The notes beneath the pieces were generated by a model. The model had not been told where the DNA came from, searched no databases, and saw only the letters and a list, made by a program, of their open reading frames with translations. A stretch of 64,000 nt of DNA from RGIG3701 sp964438515. Lineage in GTDB: Bacteria > Planctomycetota > Planctomycetia > Pirellulales > Thermoguttaceae. Positions 43,519-51,557 of this stretch are shown piece by piece. Each line of letters begins with the position of its first letter. The stretch's first letter is position 1. The stretch lies in contig CAYTLK010000010.1 of NCBI GenBank assembly GCA_964438515.1, forward strand, positions 1 through 64,000, written 5' to 3'. Position numbers and translations under genes: made by a program.

Positions 43519-45564
43519 ATGTTTTCTCTATCCTCGATCGCTCATCAGCTGCACGTTTCGCCAGAAACGCTTCGAAACTGGCTGAAAACTGAAGCTGCGG
43601 AAGATGCGTCTGTCGAAACGTTTCAGCGTCTGGCAAACGAGCGTCTTACGCGGCGAGCGAACAAATCGCGTGCAGCTTCGGCGCCGAAAGTTCCTTTTTC
43701 GAAGGAATTTTCTGACGATCCGAGCCTTTGGAAAAACGTACAGAATATTGAGCGCATTTTTTCGGGTGGTGCGCCGCTCGAACCCCTTCTTTTTTGTGCG
43801 GTCCAGAAGTACATTGAGCAGCGAAAACAGGCGACTGGATGTATTTTGAACGAAATTCAGACGTGGAAAAACGCACTGTCGCCGAACGACTTGAATCTTG
43901 TACCAAAATTTGACGTCACCTATGCGGGTTCCGACGATTTTCCGGGAATTTTATACGAGAGACTCAGCGAATCTGGGGAAAAAACGCAGCGCGGTGCGTT
44001 CTACACGCCGCCTCAACTCGTCGCGAACCTGATGAAAGACGTGCGTCAGGCGGTCGAAAACAAGAAAAACGCCGACTTTTCCACCCCCTTTTTTTTAGAT
44101 CCCTGTTGCGGGACCGGCATTTTTTTGCGTCAGGCGCGCCGAACGTTCCATCTTCCTTTTTCCCATCTTTTCGGCTGCGACACGGACCCCATTGCGGTAC
44201 GAATCGCGCGGCTCAATCTGCTTCTCGACGCAGCGGAAGAAACGGAAATTTCGGGAAAATCAGAAACTTCTGAAAGAACTTTCGAAAGAACTTTTGAAAA
44301 AACGACGTTTAAAGAACTTCCGCAGATTTTCTGTACCGACGGATTGAAGTCTCTCCCCGCAGAATTTCCGCAGACGTTCCATCTTGTGGCGACGAATCCT
44401 CCGTGGGGATCGGTTTCCAACGTTTCTGGCACTTCCAACGCTTCCAACGCTTCCAACGTTTCTGGCACTTCCGACACTTCCAACATTTTTGGCGTTTCCA
44501 ACACGAAACCGCAGGAACGTTTTTCCGCATTTTTACTCCATTCCGTTCAAAATCTTTTAATTCCGGGCGGGCTGGGCGCGTTCATCCTTCCAGAATCCTT
44601 TTTGAACATCAAAATTCACACCTCCATTCGTTCCCGCCTGCTTGAAACGACTCGAATTCTGAAAATCCGCGACGAAGGCCGGCCTTTCACGTCCGTTTTT
44701 ACTTCGGTCGTGAGCCTCCTTTTGGAAGTAAAAAACGCGGAAAATAGCGAAAGTGGAAAAGATGGAGAAAATAGCGCAGAAAACCATACAACAAACCATC
44801 CAATTCAGATTTCCGACTCGCATTCGATTCCGCAAACGTGGTTTCTTTCGGTGCCGCAGCGGCGAATTTCGCTGAAAACGACCCCGGAAGATGCTGTGAT
44901 TTTAGGGAAAATGACGTCTGTGCCGCACCTGACGCTGCAAAATCACGCGCGTTGGGGGCTTGGAATCATTACGGGAAACAACGCGAAATTTCTCACCGCA
45001 GTTTCTCCGCCGGCGAGTTTCGAAACGGAAGAAAATCCGTCAAAATGGGAACCGATTCTGCGCGGACCGAATATTTCACCCTACAAGATTTCCAAGCCGG
45101 ACCGATGGATTCGGCTGAACCCCTCGCAGACTTTTTCGCAGCAATTTCAGCAAAGCGTTCCGGAGGAAGCGTTTCGAGTTCCGGAGAAAATCGTGTATCG
45201 ATTCATCACGTCGCGTCCTACATTCGCGCTCGATGACGCACAGCGTTTGACGCTCAACAGCGTGAATTTCCTGATTCCGACCCTTCCAGGTTTCAGCACT
45301 CAGACCGTTTTGGCGTTTTTGAACTCATACGCCTTTCAATTTTTATTCCGACATTGGTTTTTTACGCACAAGATTCTTCGCGGCGACCTGGAAGAACTTC
45401 CCTTCCCCAAAATTTCTCAAAAAATCAATAATAAAATCGAAAAATTGGCGGGGGAGATATTTTCAAAACCGGAAAATTGTGATAAAATAAATGAGATTAT
45501 ATTTACTGCTTTTCATCTGACGCGCCAAGAAGCAGAACAAATTCGGCGCGAGCTGGAAAAATAA
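43519..45564 (+). CDS. Solitary N6-adenine DNA methyltransferase with N-terminal HTH
   Basis: The protein has 681 residues. Residues 4-24 look like a helix-turn-helix (SSIAHQLHVSPETLRNWLK). A helical region and RGAFYTPPQLVANLM precede motif I DPCCGTG (194-200). The catalytic motif IV is NPPW (293-296). The C-terminal half (RGPNISPYKI, LPGFSTQTVLAFLNS, LRGDLEELPFP) resembles the target-recognition region of TaqI-like or type IIG enzymes. No endonuclease domain or neighbouring restriction gene was found. A Ser/Asn/Gly/Thr insertion of ~30 residues encoded by 9-base repeats follows NPPW directly. ilvE starts 16 bases downstream. Confidence 0.82.
   Translation: MFSLSSIAHQLHVSPETLRNWLKTEAAEDASVETFQRLANERLTRRANKSRAASAPKVPFSKEFSDDPSLWKNVQNIERIFSGGAPLEPLLFCAVQKYIEQRKQATGCILNEIQTWKNALSPNDLNLVPKFDVTYAGSDDFPGILYERLSESGEKTQRGAFYTPPQLVANLMKDVRQAVENKKNADFSTPFFLDPCCGTGIFLRQARRTFHLPFSHLFGCDTDPIAVRIARLNLLLDAAEETEISGKSETSERTFERTFEKTTFKELPQIFCTDGLKSLPAEFPQTFHLVATNPPWGSVSNVSGTSNASNASNVSGTSDTSNIFGVSNTKPQERFSAFLLHSVQNLLIPGGLGAFILPESFLNIKIHTSIRSRLLETTRILKIRDEGRPFTSVFTSVVSLLLEVKNAENSESGKDGENSAENHTTNHPIQISDSHSIPQTWFLSVPQRRISLKTTPEDAVILGKMTSVPHLTLQNHARWGLGIITGNNAKFLTAVSPPASFETEENPSKWEPILRGPNISPYKISKPDRWIRLNPSQTFSQQFQQSVPEEAFRVPEKIVYRFITSRPTFALDDAQRLTLNSVNFLIPTLPGFSTQTVLAFLNSYAFQFLFRHWFFTHKILRGDLEELPFPKISQKINNKIEKLAGEIFSKPENCDKINEIIFTAFHLTRQEAEQIRRELEK
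44413..44502 (+). repeat. In-frame 9-bp repeat tract next to the NPPW motif
   Basis: Units such as TTCCAACGC and TTCTGGCAC repeat with variations and encode SNVSGTSNASNASN and similar residues at 299-328 of the methyltransferase. A shorter 12-base repeat (GAAAGAACTTTC units) lies at about 44270-44305. Confidence 0.8.
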
Positions 45565-45580
45565 CATAGAAAGGTGAATT

Positions 45581-46438
45581 ATGTCCTACAAAGTGTACAT
45601 CAGCGGCGAGTATTTCGCAAAAGAAGATGCTAAAATCAGCGTGTTCGACCATGGACTTCTTTACGGAGACGGTATTTTCGAAGGAATGCGGGCGTATTCC
45701 GGCAAAGTATTCCGTCATCAGGCGCACATGGATCGTCTTTGGAACTCCGCACGCGCCATCGCGCTCGAAATTCCGATGACGAAAGAAGAAATGATGAAAG
45801 CCGTCAACGACACACTGGCGCTCAACGGTCTCACCGATGCGTACATTCGTTTGGTTGTGACTCGCGGTGCCGGAAATCTGGGGCTGAATCCGCGTAACTG
45901 TTCCAATCCGCGCGTCATTATTATTACAGACAAAATCTCACTCTATCCGCAGAAACTCTACGACGAAGGAATGGAAATCGTAACCGCAAGCACGATTCGT
46001 ATGCCGGCCGCCGCGTTGAGTCCGAGAATCAAGTCGCTCAACTACCTGAACAATATTATGGCAAAACTCGAAGCCCTCAATGCGGGCTGCGAGGAAGCAA
46101 TGCTGTTGAACTCTAAGGGCGACATTGCGGAATGCACGGGCGACAATATTTTCATCATGCAGAATGGAATCGTATACACACCCCCCACGGATGCGGGACT
46201 CCTTGAAGGAATTACGCGCGCTGCGGTAATTGAGCTTGCAAAAGAACTCGGGTACGAAGTGCGTGAAGCGGCTCGAACGCGCCACGATTTGTACATCGCC
46301 GACGAATGCTTCCTCACGGGTTCCGCAGCAGAATTGATTCCTGTTGTGAAAATCGACGGACGTCCTATCGGCACCGGAAAACCTGGACCGATTACGAAAG
46401 ACCTCATTACGCACTTTAAGGATTTGATCGTCCGATAA
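45581..46438 (+). CDS. ilvE: Branched-chain amino acid aminotransferase
   Basis: This class IV aminotransferase makes or degrades Val, Leu and Ile with PLP. The protein has 285 residues: FDHGLLYGDGIFEGMRAYSG, the PLP lysine Lys151 in SPRIKSLNYLNNI, LLNSKGDIAECTGDNIFI, and DECFLTGSAAELIPV. The motifs fit IlvE better than D-alanine aminotransferase or PabC. AGAAAGG lies upstream of the ATG. Confidence 0.92.
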   Translation: MSYKVYISGEYFAKEDAKISVFDHGLLYGDGIFEGMRAYSGKVFRHQAHMDRLWNSARAIALEIPMTKEEMMKAVNDTLALNGLTDAYIRLVVTRGAGNLGLNPRNCSNPRVIIITDKISLYPQKLYDEGMEIVTASTIRMPAAALSPRIKSLNYLNNIMAKLEALNAGCEEAMLLNSKGDIAECTGDNIFIMQNGIVYTPPTDAGLLEGITRAAVIELAKELGYEVREAARTRHDLYIADECFLTGSAAELIPVVKIDGRPIGTGKPGPITKDLITHFKDLIVR

Positions 46439-46480
46439 AATTGGAATTTAGTTCAAATTTCAGCATAAAATCAAGAAATT

Positions 46481-46519
46481 CTAAAGGACGGCGGTTTTCG
46501 TCGCCCTTTAGGTTTTTTG
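46481..46519 (+). terminator. ilvE: Intrinsic terminator after ilvE
   Basis: CTAAAGGACGGCG / CGTCGCCCTTTAG forms a stem with one mismatch and a short loop, then GGTTTTTTG. Confidence 0.8.
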
Positions 46520-46636
46520 TCGCATTTTCGGGTTTTTGTCGCACTTTCTCAGCCTCCAGTTCGTACTCTCTGTAAGTACGTCCTTCGAATTCTCGAAAAT
46601 TTCTTACAATATTCGTTAAATTTCCGTTTCCCACCC

Positions 46637-46665
46637 TTGATTTTTGCGGAGCGATGGGTTACAAT
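46637..46665 (+). promoter_or_regulatory. Promoter of the GH20-like gene (promoter-leader module copy 1)
   Basis: TTGATT, 17 bases, TACAAT. The 53 bases after the -10 box, ending in CAAGTGGAATC (to 46718), align without gaps to the leader at 51587-51639. Confidence 0.75.
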
Positions 46666-46751
46666 TCATTTATCGTTCAAAAGTCTGTAAGGCTTTTACG
46701 AAAATTCCAAGTGGAATCTGTTACTTTCACGTTCTTTCAAGGAGAAACGCA

Positions 46752-47753
46752 ATGTCGACCCGCCGAATGTTTCTGAAAACGTCCGCAGCCCTTTTTGCAG
46801 GTGCCGCTCTTTCAAACTTTGTTCAAGCCTCTGACGAAAAGCAGGGGAAACTCATTTGGGGAAATCTTCTTCATTTGGGACACAATATGTGGGGCGACAC
46901 GCCGCGCGCATACACGCCTCCGGATGAAAAACTTTCCTGTCAGGATGCCGTCTGGGAAAAACTCACCAATTTAATGGCCGACTCCGGCTTGAATATGGTT
47001 GTGATTGATTTAGGAGAAGGAATTCAGTACAAAAGTCATCCGGAAATCGCGATTGAAGGTGCGTGGAGTATTGAAAAACTCCGAAAAGAACTCGCCCGTC
47101 TGCGCAGTATCGGTCTGGAACCCATTCCGAAACTGAATTTTTCTGCCTGTCACGATTTCTGGCTCGGCACGTATTCCCGGATGCTTTCGACCCCCAAGTA
47201 TTATGAAGTGTGTTCCGATCTGATTCAGGAAGTGTCGGAAATTTTCGACTCTCCGCGATTTTTCCATCTCGGTTACGATGAAGAAACGGCCGACCATCAG
47301 CGTTCGTACGATTACGTTGTGATTCGTCAGAACGAACTGTGGTGGCACGATTTCCTGTTCTTCGTCGATGCGGTCGAAAAACAAAAGGTGCGTCCGTGGA
47401 TTTGGTCCGATTTCTGCTGGCACCATAAGGAGGAATTCATGAAGCGGATGCCGAAAAGCGTCCTGCAGAGCAACTGGTACTACGGTGAGGCGTTTAAACC
47501 GGAAGAAAGTACGTACGTGCAGACGTATCTCGACCTGGACGCCGCCGGATTTGATCAAGTGCCGACGGGTTCCAACTGGTCGAACAACGTGAATTTTGGC
47601 AGAACTGTTGAATTTTGTCGCGAAAACATTTCCAAAGAACATCTGTTGGGGTTCCTGCAGACGCCGTGGAAGTTCACTGCGGAAGAGAGTCTTGATCGGC
47701 ACATCGGCGCGATTGAACAGGTAAAAGCCGCCATGTACACGCCTTCGAATTAG
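46752..47753 (+). CDS. Tat-exported TIM-barrel protein resembling GH20 hexosaminidases
   Basis: The protein has 333 residues from the ATG at 46752 (AAGGAG upstream). A twin-arginine signal is present (TRRMFLKTSAALFAGAAL). The barrel shows GLNMVVIDLGEG, LRSIGLEPIPKLNFSACHD, FFHLGYDEE (compare the DE pair of GH20 enzymes) and VRPWIWSDFCWH. These suggest a beta-hexosaminidase-like catalytic domain without the usual N-terminal domain. The activity is not established. It is driven by its own promoter, which shares a leader with the GrpB-like gene. Confidence 0.7.
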   Translation: MSTRRMFLKTSAALFAGAALSNFVQASDEKQGKLIWGNLLHLGHNMWGDTPRAYTPPDEKLSCQDAVWEKLTNLMADSGLNMVVIDLGEGIQYKSHPEIAIEGAWSIEKLRKELARLRSIGLEPIPKLNFSACHDFWLGTYSRMLSTPKYYEVCSDLIQEVSEIFDSPRFFHLGYDEETADHQRSYDYVVIRQNELWWHDFLFFVDAVEKQKVRPWIWSDFCWHHKEEFMKRMPKSVLQSNWYYGEAFKPEESTYVQTYLDLDAAGFDQVPTGSNWSNNVNFGRTVEFCRENISKEHLLGFLQTPWKFTAEESLDRHIGAIEQVKAAMYTPSN

Positions 47754-47793
47754 AAACTCATGAGACCCGGTGCGGCCGGGAGTGAGTAACTGG

Positions 47794-47869
47794 GGGGAAA
47801 AACAACATTCAAAATGTTTTTTCCCCACGACCTCCGCGTACAAAAAAAAACCTCAAGACGCAACACTCC
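47794..47869. repeat. Dispersed intergenic repeat, copy B
   Basis: This is the inverted counterpart of 3304-3431. The palindrome at 47794-47826 and CCTCAAGACGCAACACTCC (47851-47869) match copy A, but the ~50-base middle is missing. It lies 3' of the GH20-like gene, 40 bases from the stop. Confidence 0.75.
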
Positions 47870-47927
47870 TCGTGTGATTTATGTATAAAAATAAGCATGA
47901 AAAACAGAGGTTTTTAGAATTTCCTTT

Positions 47928-47966
47928 AAAAAAATGAACCGGACGCCTGTTTCAGACGTCCGGTTC
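47928..47966 (-). terminator. Terminator of the small membrane-peptide gene
   Basis: On the minus strand GAACCGGACG...CGTCCGGTTC (10-base perfect stem) is followed by ATTTTTTT. It lies 19 bases after the stop of the 32-residue ORF. Confidence 0.8.
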
Positions 47967-47984
47967 GTTGTGAAAAGAAATCAT

Positions 47985-48083
47985 TTAAGCACGTGCCTCC
48001 AATTTACGTACGAATAAGGAACGAATCAGATTCACACTAACAGCCAGCAACAAAATCGCCAGGCAAAATGGTAATCGTCTCAT
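47985..48083 (-). CDS. 32-residue single-span membrane peptide
   Basis: The ATG at 48083 has GAGGTG seven bases upstream. The peptide begins MRRLPFCLAILLLAVSVN and ends in a basic tail (RSLFVRKLEARA), so it has one hydrophobic helix flanked by arginines. A -10-like TATAAT lies about 80 bases upstream and a perfect intrinsic terminator follows. The full gene layout supports a real small protein, although too little sequence exists to name a family. The C-terminal basic end suggests a membrane-associated regulator or subunit, which is speculation. Confidence 0.6.
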   Translation of the reverse strand: MRRLPFCLAILLLAVSVNLIRSLFVRKLEARA

Positions 48084-48134
48084 GGGTACACCTCATTTGC
48101 AAACGTTTTCTTTCTGCAGCCGACATCTTCACCA

Positions 48135-48170
48135 TGCAGATATCTGCAACAGACACCCTATTTTATTATA
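48135..48170 (-). promoter_or_regulatory. -10 box and palindrome upstream of the small peptide
   Basis: TATAAT lies on the minus strand at 48165-48170, with no good -35. A perfect 14-base palindrome, TGCAGATATCTGCA (48135-48148), lies at about +20 and is a candidate operator. Confidence 0.45.
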
Positions 48171-48247
48171 CGGCCAAAGTAAATAAAAAATAACACAAGA
48201 AATCCAAGATTTTACAAAAAAAAACAGAAATATCTTACTTTTTCAAC

Positions 48248-48279
48248 AAAAATACCCCCTATTTAGGGGGGGTATTTTT
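48248..48279. terminator. Bidirectional terminator after cpaB
   Basis: AAAAATACCCCC / GGGGGTATTTTT with a short TATTTA-type loop. It closes the cpaB operon on the minus strand and shields the small-peptide promoter. Confidence 0.85.
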
Positions 48280-48320
48280 GTTTCATGAACGATTTTATAA
48301 TATTTTGAATGAATCTAGAA

Positions 48321-49307
48321 TCAATTCACAATCATCGTATCGGGATCTTCGGATCGTTTCGGCATCCTCTTGATCGGCTTCAGTCCGTTCATCACCACTC
48401 GCGTCGCGTTGTGTGCTTCCAAAACTTCTTTCGTGTTGAAATCATTCGTCCGTTTATGAGTTCCGGTCCACGCATCCGTCGACGCTTCGCCCGGTAAAGT
48501 TTCTTCCGGCGGCGTCAGTCCCAGAATTTCGTACAGATTGGAGCGTTCCTCTTTCGCATCCACGACCGAGGCGTCATCGCCGGGAGCCGTCATCGTAATT
48601 CCGAACGTTCCTTTCTGCTGCAAAACGGTCAATTCGTTTGCCATCCGCTGCGTCACAGCAATCGTGATGTTTTCGATTTCCCGAGGCGTTCCAGGATTGT
48701 AAGGGTTCATTTCCTGACTCGTCGTCAAAACACGAACATTTTTGTAAATCGTGATTGCAACGTTACTTACGAGGTCTGGATGCACGCTTTCTTTGGGCGT
48801 CCACGCAATATTTACGCGAGCGTCCGGATGCAGAAAGCCCGCCACAGACGTCATTGTATCCACAGGAATCGCCATCGCGGTTTCTCCGGGCTGCAATTTG
48901 TCTTCGAGCGTCGGGACTTTGCCGAACTCATACAGCACTTCGTTCGTAATCCATTTCCCCGCCATCACGCGACTGCAGGTCACTCGATTCAGAACGGAAG
49001 CGGCTTGTTCGAACGGGAATGCATCGGGAGAGACCGCTTCTTTTTTCAGGCTCTGAAACACATCATCTGTCACTTGGACAATCGAAACATCCTCTGCGGA
49101 AATACACGTATTCGGAGCGATATTTCTTTTGGCCATCACGACCGTTCTCAGAACAGGACGGGGCGCAGGCGGCTGAACCTGGACCGCTTTGGGCGCGGGA
49201 GGCGCTTCGGGTTCCGTCATGGCGACACGAACACCGTAGGCGGCCGCCAAACCAAAAAAGATTGCGAAAATTCCCGCCATCACGGTTGTTGGACTTGTGG
49301 ATTTCAT
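48321..49307 (-). CDS. cpaB: Flp pilus assembly protein CpaB
   Basis: The protein has 328 residues. It begins with a signal/anchor (VMAGIFAIFFGLAAAYGVRVAM), then a Pro/Ala linker. The SAF domain is VVMAKRNIAPNTCISAEDV, and the RcpC/CpaB domain follows with MAIPVDTMTSVAGFLHPDARVNIAWTP and RVLTTSQEMNPYNPG. CpaB is a periplasmic part of the Tad pilus base and works with the secretin (here at 12987). It is the last gene of the pilin operon. An 8-base repeat (GCGTTTAA units, 49352-49375) precedes it. Confidence 0.9.
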   Translation of the reverse strand: MKSTSPTTVMAGIFAIFFGLAAAYGVRVAMTEPEAPPAPKAVQVQPPAPRPVLRTVVMAKRNIAPNTCISAEDVSIVQVTDDVFQSLKKEAVSPDAFPFEQAASVLNRVTCSRVMAGKWITNEVLYEFGKVPTLEDKLQPGETAMAIPVDTMTSVAGFLHPDARVNIAWTPKESVHPDLVSNVAITIYKNVRVLTTSQEMNPYNPGTPREIENITIAVTQRMANELTVLQQKGTFGITMTAPGDDASVVDAKEERSNLYEILGLTPPEETLPGEASTDAWTGTHKRTNDFNTKEVLEAHNATRVVMNGLKPIKRMPKRSEDPDTMIVN

Positions 49308-49394
49308 AGGATTACCTCACTCTTTTCGAGTTATGTTTAGTGTACATTTATGCGTTTAAGCGTTTAAGCGTTTCCGTTACGAGTGATTCAGCGA

Positions 49395-50102
49395 TTATTT
49401 GTAAAAAACGGGGATGTTTTGAAAACTGTTCGTGACGAACAGAACCAAAAACAACCATGTCGCCAGCGCGACGGGAATTGCGAACGGAATAATACGTTTC
49501 AACTCCTGCGGTTTATCACGATGACGTCGTTTTTTCCCACGCTGTTTATCAACATTCTGCGTGTTGCTTTCCGGCTCAGCACCGAATTTTTTCATATTTC
49601 GGATTTTTCGCATCATTTTTACAGGACCGCGGAAAATCAAAACCGTCACCGACATCACACACGCGAGCAAAATGGCGGTTACAAAAACCAAAAGGAACCA
49701 GCGCATTCCGAGCCAGATTCCGAGAGCCGCAAGTAATTTTACGTCTCCGAACCCAACGCCGCCGAAAAGTGCCGGGAAAAAGAGGATAAAAAAGCCCAAA
49801 AAGAAGCCGGCGATCGCCCACCATGGCGGAAGAACCTTTACGAGGTACGTAAACATGACGTCGTAATTACAGCTTCCGAGTTTTGCGAGTTGTTTGAACG
49901 AACAATCCATAATCTCCGCAGGCGCCGCGACCGCCCCAGTTGCTGCGAGGACGTATAAAACGATCGAAAAAATCAAGCCCATTGCGGCAAACGGAACCGT
50001 AAATTTATTCGGAACTTTCCTCCAGATGGTGTCCGTGACGGCCATCATCAGTGTGAAAATTGCAAGTGCGGCGATGTACAGGATTGGAAAAACGGTGGTC
50101 AT
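49395..50102 (-). CDS. A24 prepilin peptidase (CpaA/TadV type)
   Basis: This polytopic membrane aspartic peptidase cleaves Flp prepilins. The protein has 235 residues without the N-terminal methylase domain, which marks the CpaA/TadV class. The catalytic aspartates are Asp24 in VTDTIWRKVPNKF and Asp120 in GGVGFGDVKLLAALG. An additional basic linker and a last helix (IIPFAIPVALATWLFLVLFV) extend the C-terminus beyond the usual core. It lies between cpaB and the three pilins, its likely substrates. Confidence 0.9.
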   Translation of the reverse strand: MTTVFPILYIAALAIFTLMMAVTDTIWRKVPNKFTVPFAAMGLIFSIVLYVLAATGAVAAPAEIMDCSFKQLAKLGSCNYDVMFTYLVKVLPPWWAIAGFFLGFFILFFPALFGGVGFGDVKLLAALGIWLGMRWFLLVFVTAILLACVMSVTVLIFRGPVKMMRKIRNMKKFGAEPESNTQNVDKQRGKKRRHRDKPQELKRIIPFAIPVALATWLFLVLFVTNSFQNIPVFYK

Positions 50103-50204
50103 TCTTTTTTCTCGTTATTTTGAATCCAAACGAAAAAGGACGCATCTGGAAAAGATGTTCGTTTCCGTTTCGAATGTTTTACAGTTGTTATTTTTATAAA
50201 CCCT

Positions 50205-50239
50205 TATCGATTACAAGCTATCGATTGTGAACTATCGAT
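50205..50239. repeat. Three TATCGAT repeats with 14-bp period
   Basis: TATCGAT occurs at 50205, 50219 and 50233, each separated by seven different bases. The block lies about 100 bases upstream of the prepilin peptidase start. Confidence 0.85.
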
Positions 50240-50274
50240 AAAAAAGGAGGAATAATACCTCTCTTTCAGGTTCG

Positions 50275-50568
50275 TCATTGCGTGACGGTTACGACGGTCT
50301 GACTTTGTGCACGGGTGTCGGTAAACGTATTATTCGTCACATTCGTTCCATTTTCCAAATATGGACAGCCGGCGTAACCGCAGGATTGATCCAGTTTTCC
50401 AACTGCGCCTGTAAAGTTTCCGAATTTGATGACGATGGAATCCCGAAGGAACGCAGTTCCGCCAACAATCCCAATGACGAGGAGCGTCATGAGAAGAATC
50501 CACTCGAATGAAAGCAAACCGGATTCGTCACACCAAAACCGTGTCGATAATGAACGATATTTTTTCAT
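50275..50568 (-). CDS. Flp-like type IVb pilin 3
   Basis: The 97-residue prepilin has a short basic leader and the cleavage site G17/L18 in DESGLLSFEW, with Glu at +5. The hydrophobic helix ILLMTLLVIGIVGGTAFL is followed by RDSIVIKFGN and a variable tail containing a Cys pair (SCGYAGC). AGAGGA lies upstream of the ATG. It is the third of three tandem pilins. Confidence 0.85.
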   Translation of the reverse strand: MKKYRSLSTRFWCDESGLLSFEWILLMTLLVIGIVGGTAFLRDSIVIKFGNFTGAVGKLDQSCGYAGCPYLENGTNVTNNTFTDTRAQSQTVVTVTQ

Positions 50569-50648
50569 AAAATGTTCCTCTTTTCAGGACGTTTCGGAAC
50601 CGTCCTCAAGCTGGAAAAAGCGGTACGTCAGGAAATCTGCATCAATTT

Positions 50649-50990
50649 TCAAGGATTTGTCAGTTCGGTTGATGAAATACTTGAGTTTTCGCCTCCAAAA
50701 GAGGAAGCTGGGACTGTATATAAAGCAGAAGTTCCGCTCGTGACGTAACTTTCATATTTATTAATAGTGTAGGATGGATTCACCGCGCCAACCGCATCGG
50801 CCATATTGAAAAACCGATAAATCGCGGCGTCGCGCAGCGTTGCTAAACCGCTGACGACTCCGATACAAAGCACGATGAGGAGGAGAATCCATTCGAGGGT
50901 TAATACGCCCGACTCGTCCCGCCAGACTCGTACCAGCGGCGCGAAACGCTGCGGCACAAGCGGCAAAATCGATTTATTCTGCTTTTTCAT
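50649..50990 (-). CDS. Flp-like type IVb pilin 2
   Basis: The 113-residue prepilin has a leader of 28 residues and the site G28/V29 in DESGVLTLEW, with Glu at +5. The helix ILLLIVLCIGVVSGLATL is followed by RDAAIYRFFNMADAVGAVNPSY. GAGG lies six bases before the ATG. It starts 13 bases after pilin 1. Confidence 0.85.
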   Translation of the reverse strand: MKKQNKSILPLVPQRFAPLVRVWRDESGVLTLEWILLLIVLCIGVVSGLATLRDAAIYRFFNMADAVGAVNPSYTINKYESYVTSGTSALYTVPASSFGGENSSISSTELTNP

Positions 50991-51003
50991 TTTGCAACCT
51001 CAA

Positions 51004-51303
51004 TTAGTTTGCGGCGGGAGCCTGAAGGGTGACATCAAACGTTCCGCCGCTGAAGCTCTGTTTCGGAGCCGTAATATCCGTATTTGTACCCGTGTATGCA
51101 GGCACATTGTACGACATATCGAGTGCGCCCAACGCGCCGCCGGCCATTACGTATTTTCCAACGACTGCATCCCGCAGAACCGCAAGTCCACCGACGATAC
51201 CGATGACGACGAGCGTACAGATCAAAAGCCATTCGAAGGTTAAAACTCCTCGTCGGGCGGAATGTTTCGTATATGTGCTGATTTTAATGGGTTTGGAAAT
51301 CAT
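51004..51303 (-). CDS. Flp-like type IVb pilin 1
   Basis: The 99-residue prepilin has a basic 19-residue leader and the site G19/V20 in ARRGVLTFEW, with Glu at +5. The helix LLICTLVVIGIVGGLAVL precedes RDAVVGKYVMAGGALGALDMSY. GAGG lies upstream of the ATG. It is the first gene of the operon pilin 1 - pilin 2 - pilin 3 - peptidase - cpaB. The three pilins share the core but differ in their tails, so they may form a mixed or switchable fibre. Confidence 0.85.
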   Translation of the reverse strand: MISKPIKISTYTKHSARRGVLTFEWLLICTLVVIGIVGGLAVLRDAVVGKYVMAGGALGALDMSYNVPAYTGTNTDITAPKQSFSGGTFDVTLQAPAAN

Positions 51304-51455
51304 GGACGAACCTCTTCCGAAAAACAGTATTTCTTTACTCTGTATTTTTATCGACGATTTAGAATCCGAACAATCGGAATTCTTTGCATTTCCAGAACAA
51401 AAACCAGAATTATACTTCCTGTTTTTCCAATTGTTGAAGATAGATAAAGTTTAGG

Positions 51456-51523
51456 GTCGCGAGCCGCGACGGGCGATAGCGCTTCCGCGCGAGTGACGCC
51501 CTTGTTGGGGCGGGAACGTCAAG
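51456..51523. other. GC-rich cluster of three hairpins
   Basis: In an A/T-rich divergent gap, a compact GC-rich block folds as GTCGCG-AGC-CGCGAC (51456-51470), then GGGCG...CGCCC (51471-51501), then CTTG...CAAG (51501-51523). It lies just upstream of the GrpB-like promoter. It has no ORF. Confidence 0.55.
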
Positions 51524-51557
51524 CGGTTGAAACCTTCAAAATTCCCCTCTCCAGCCC

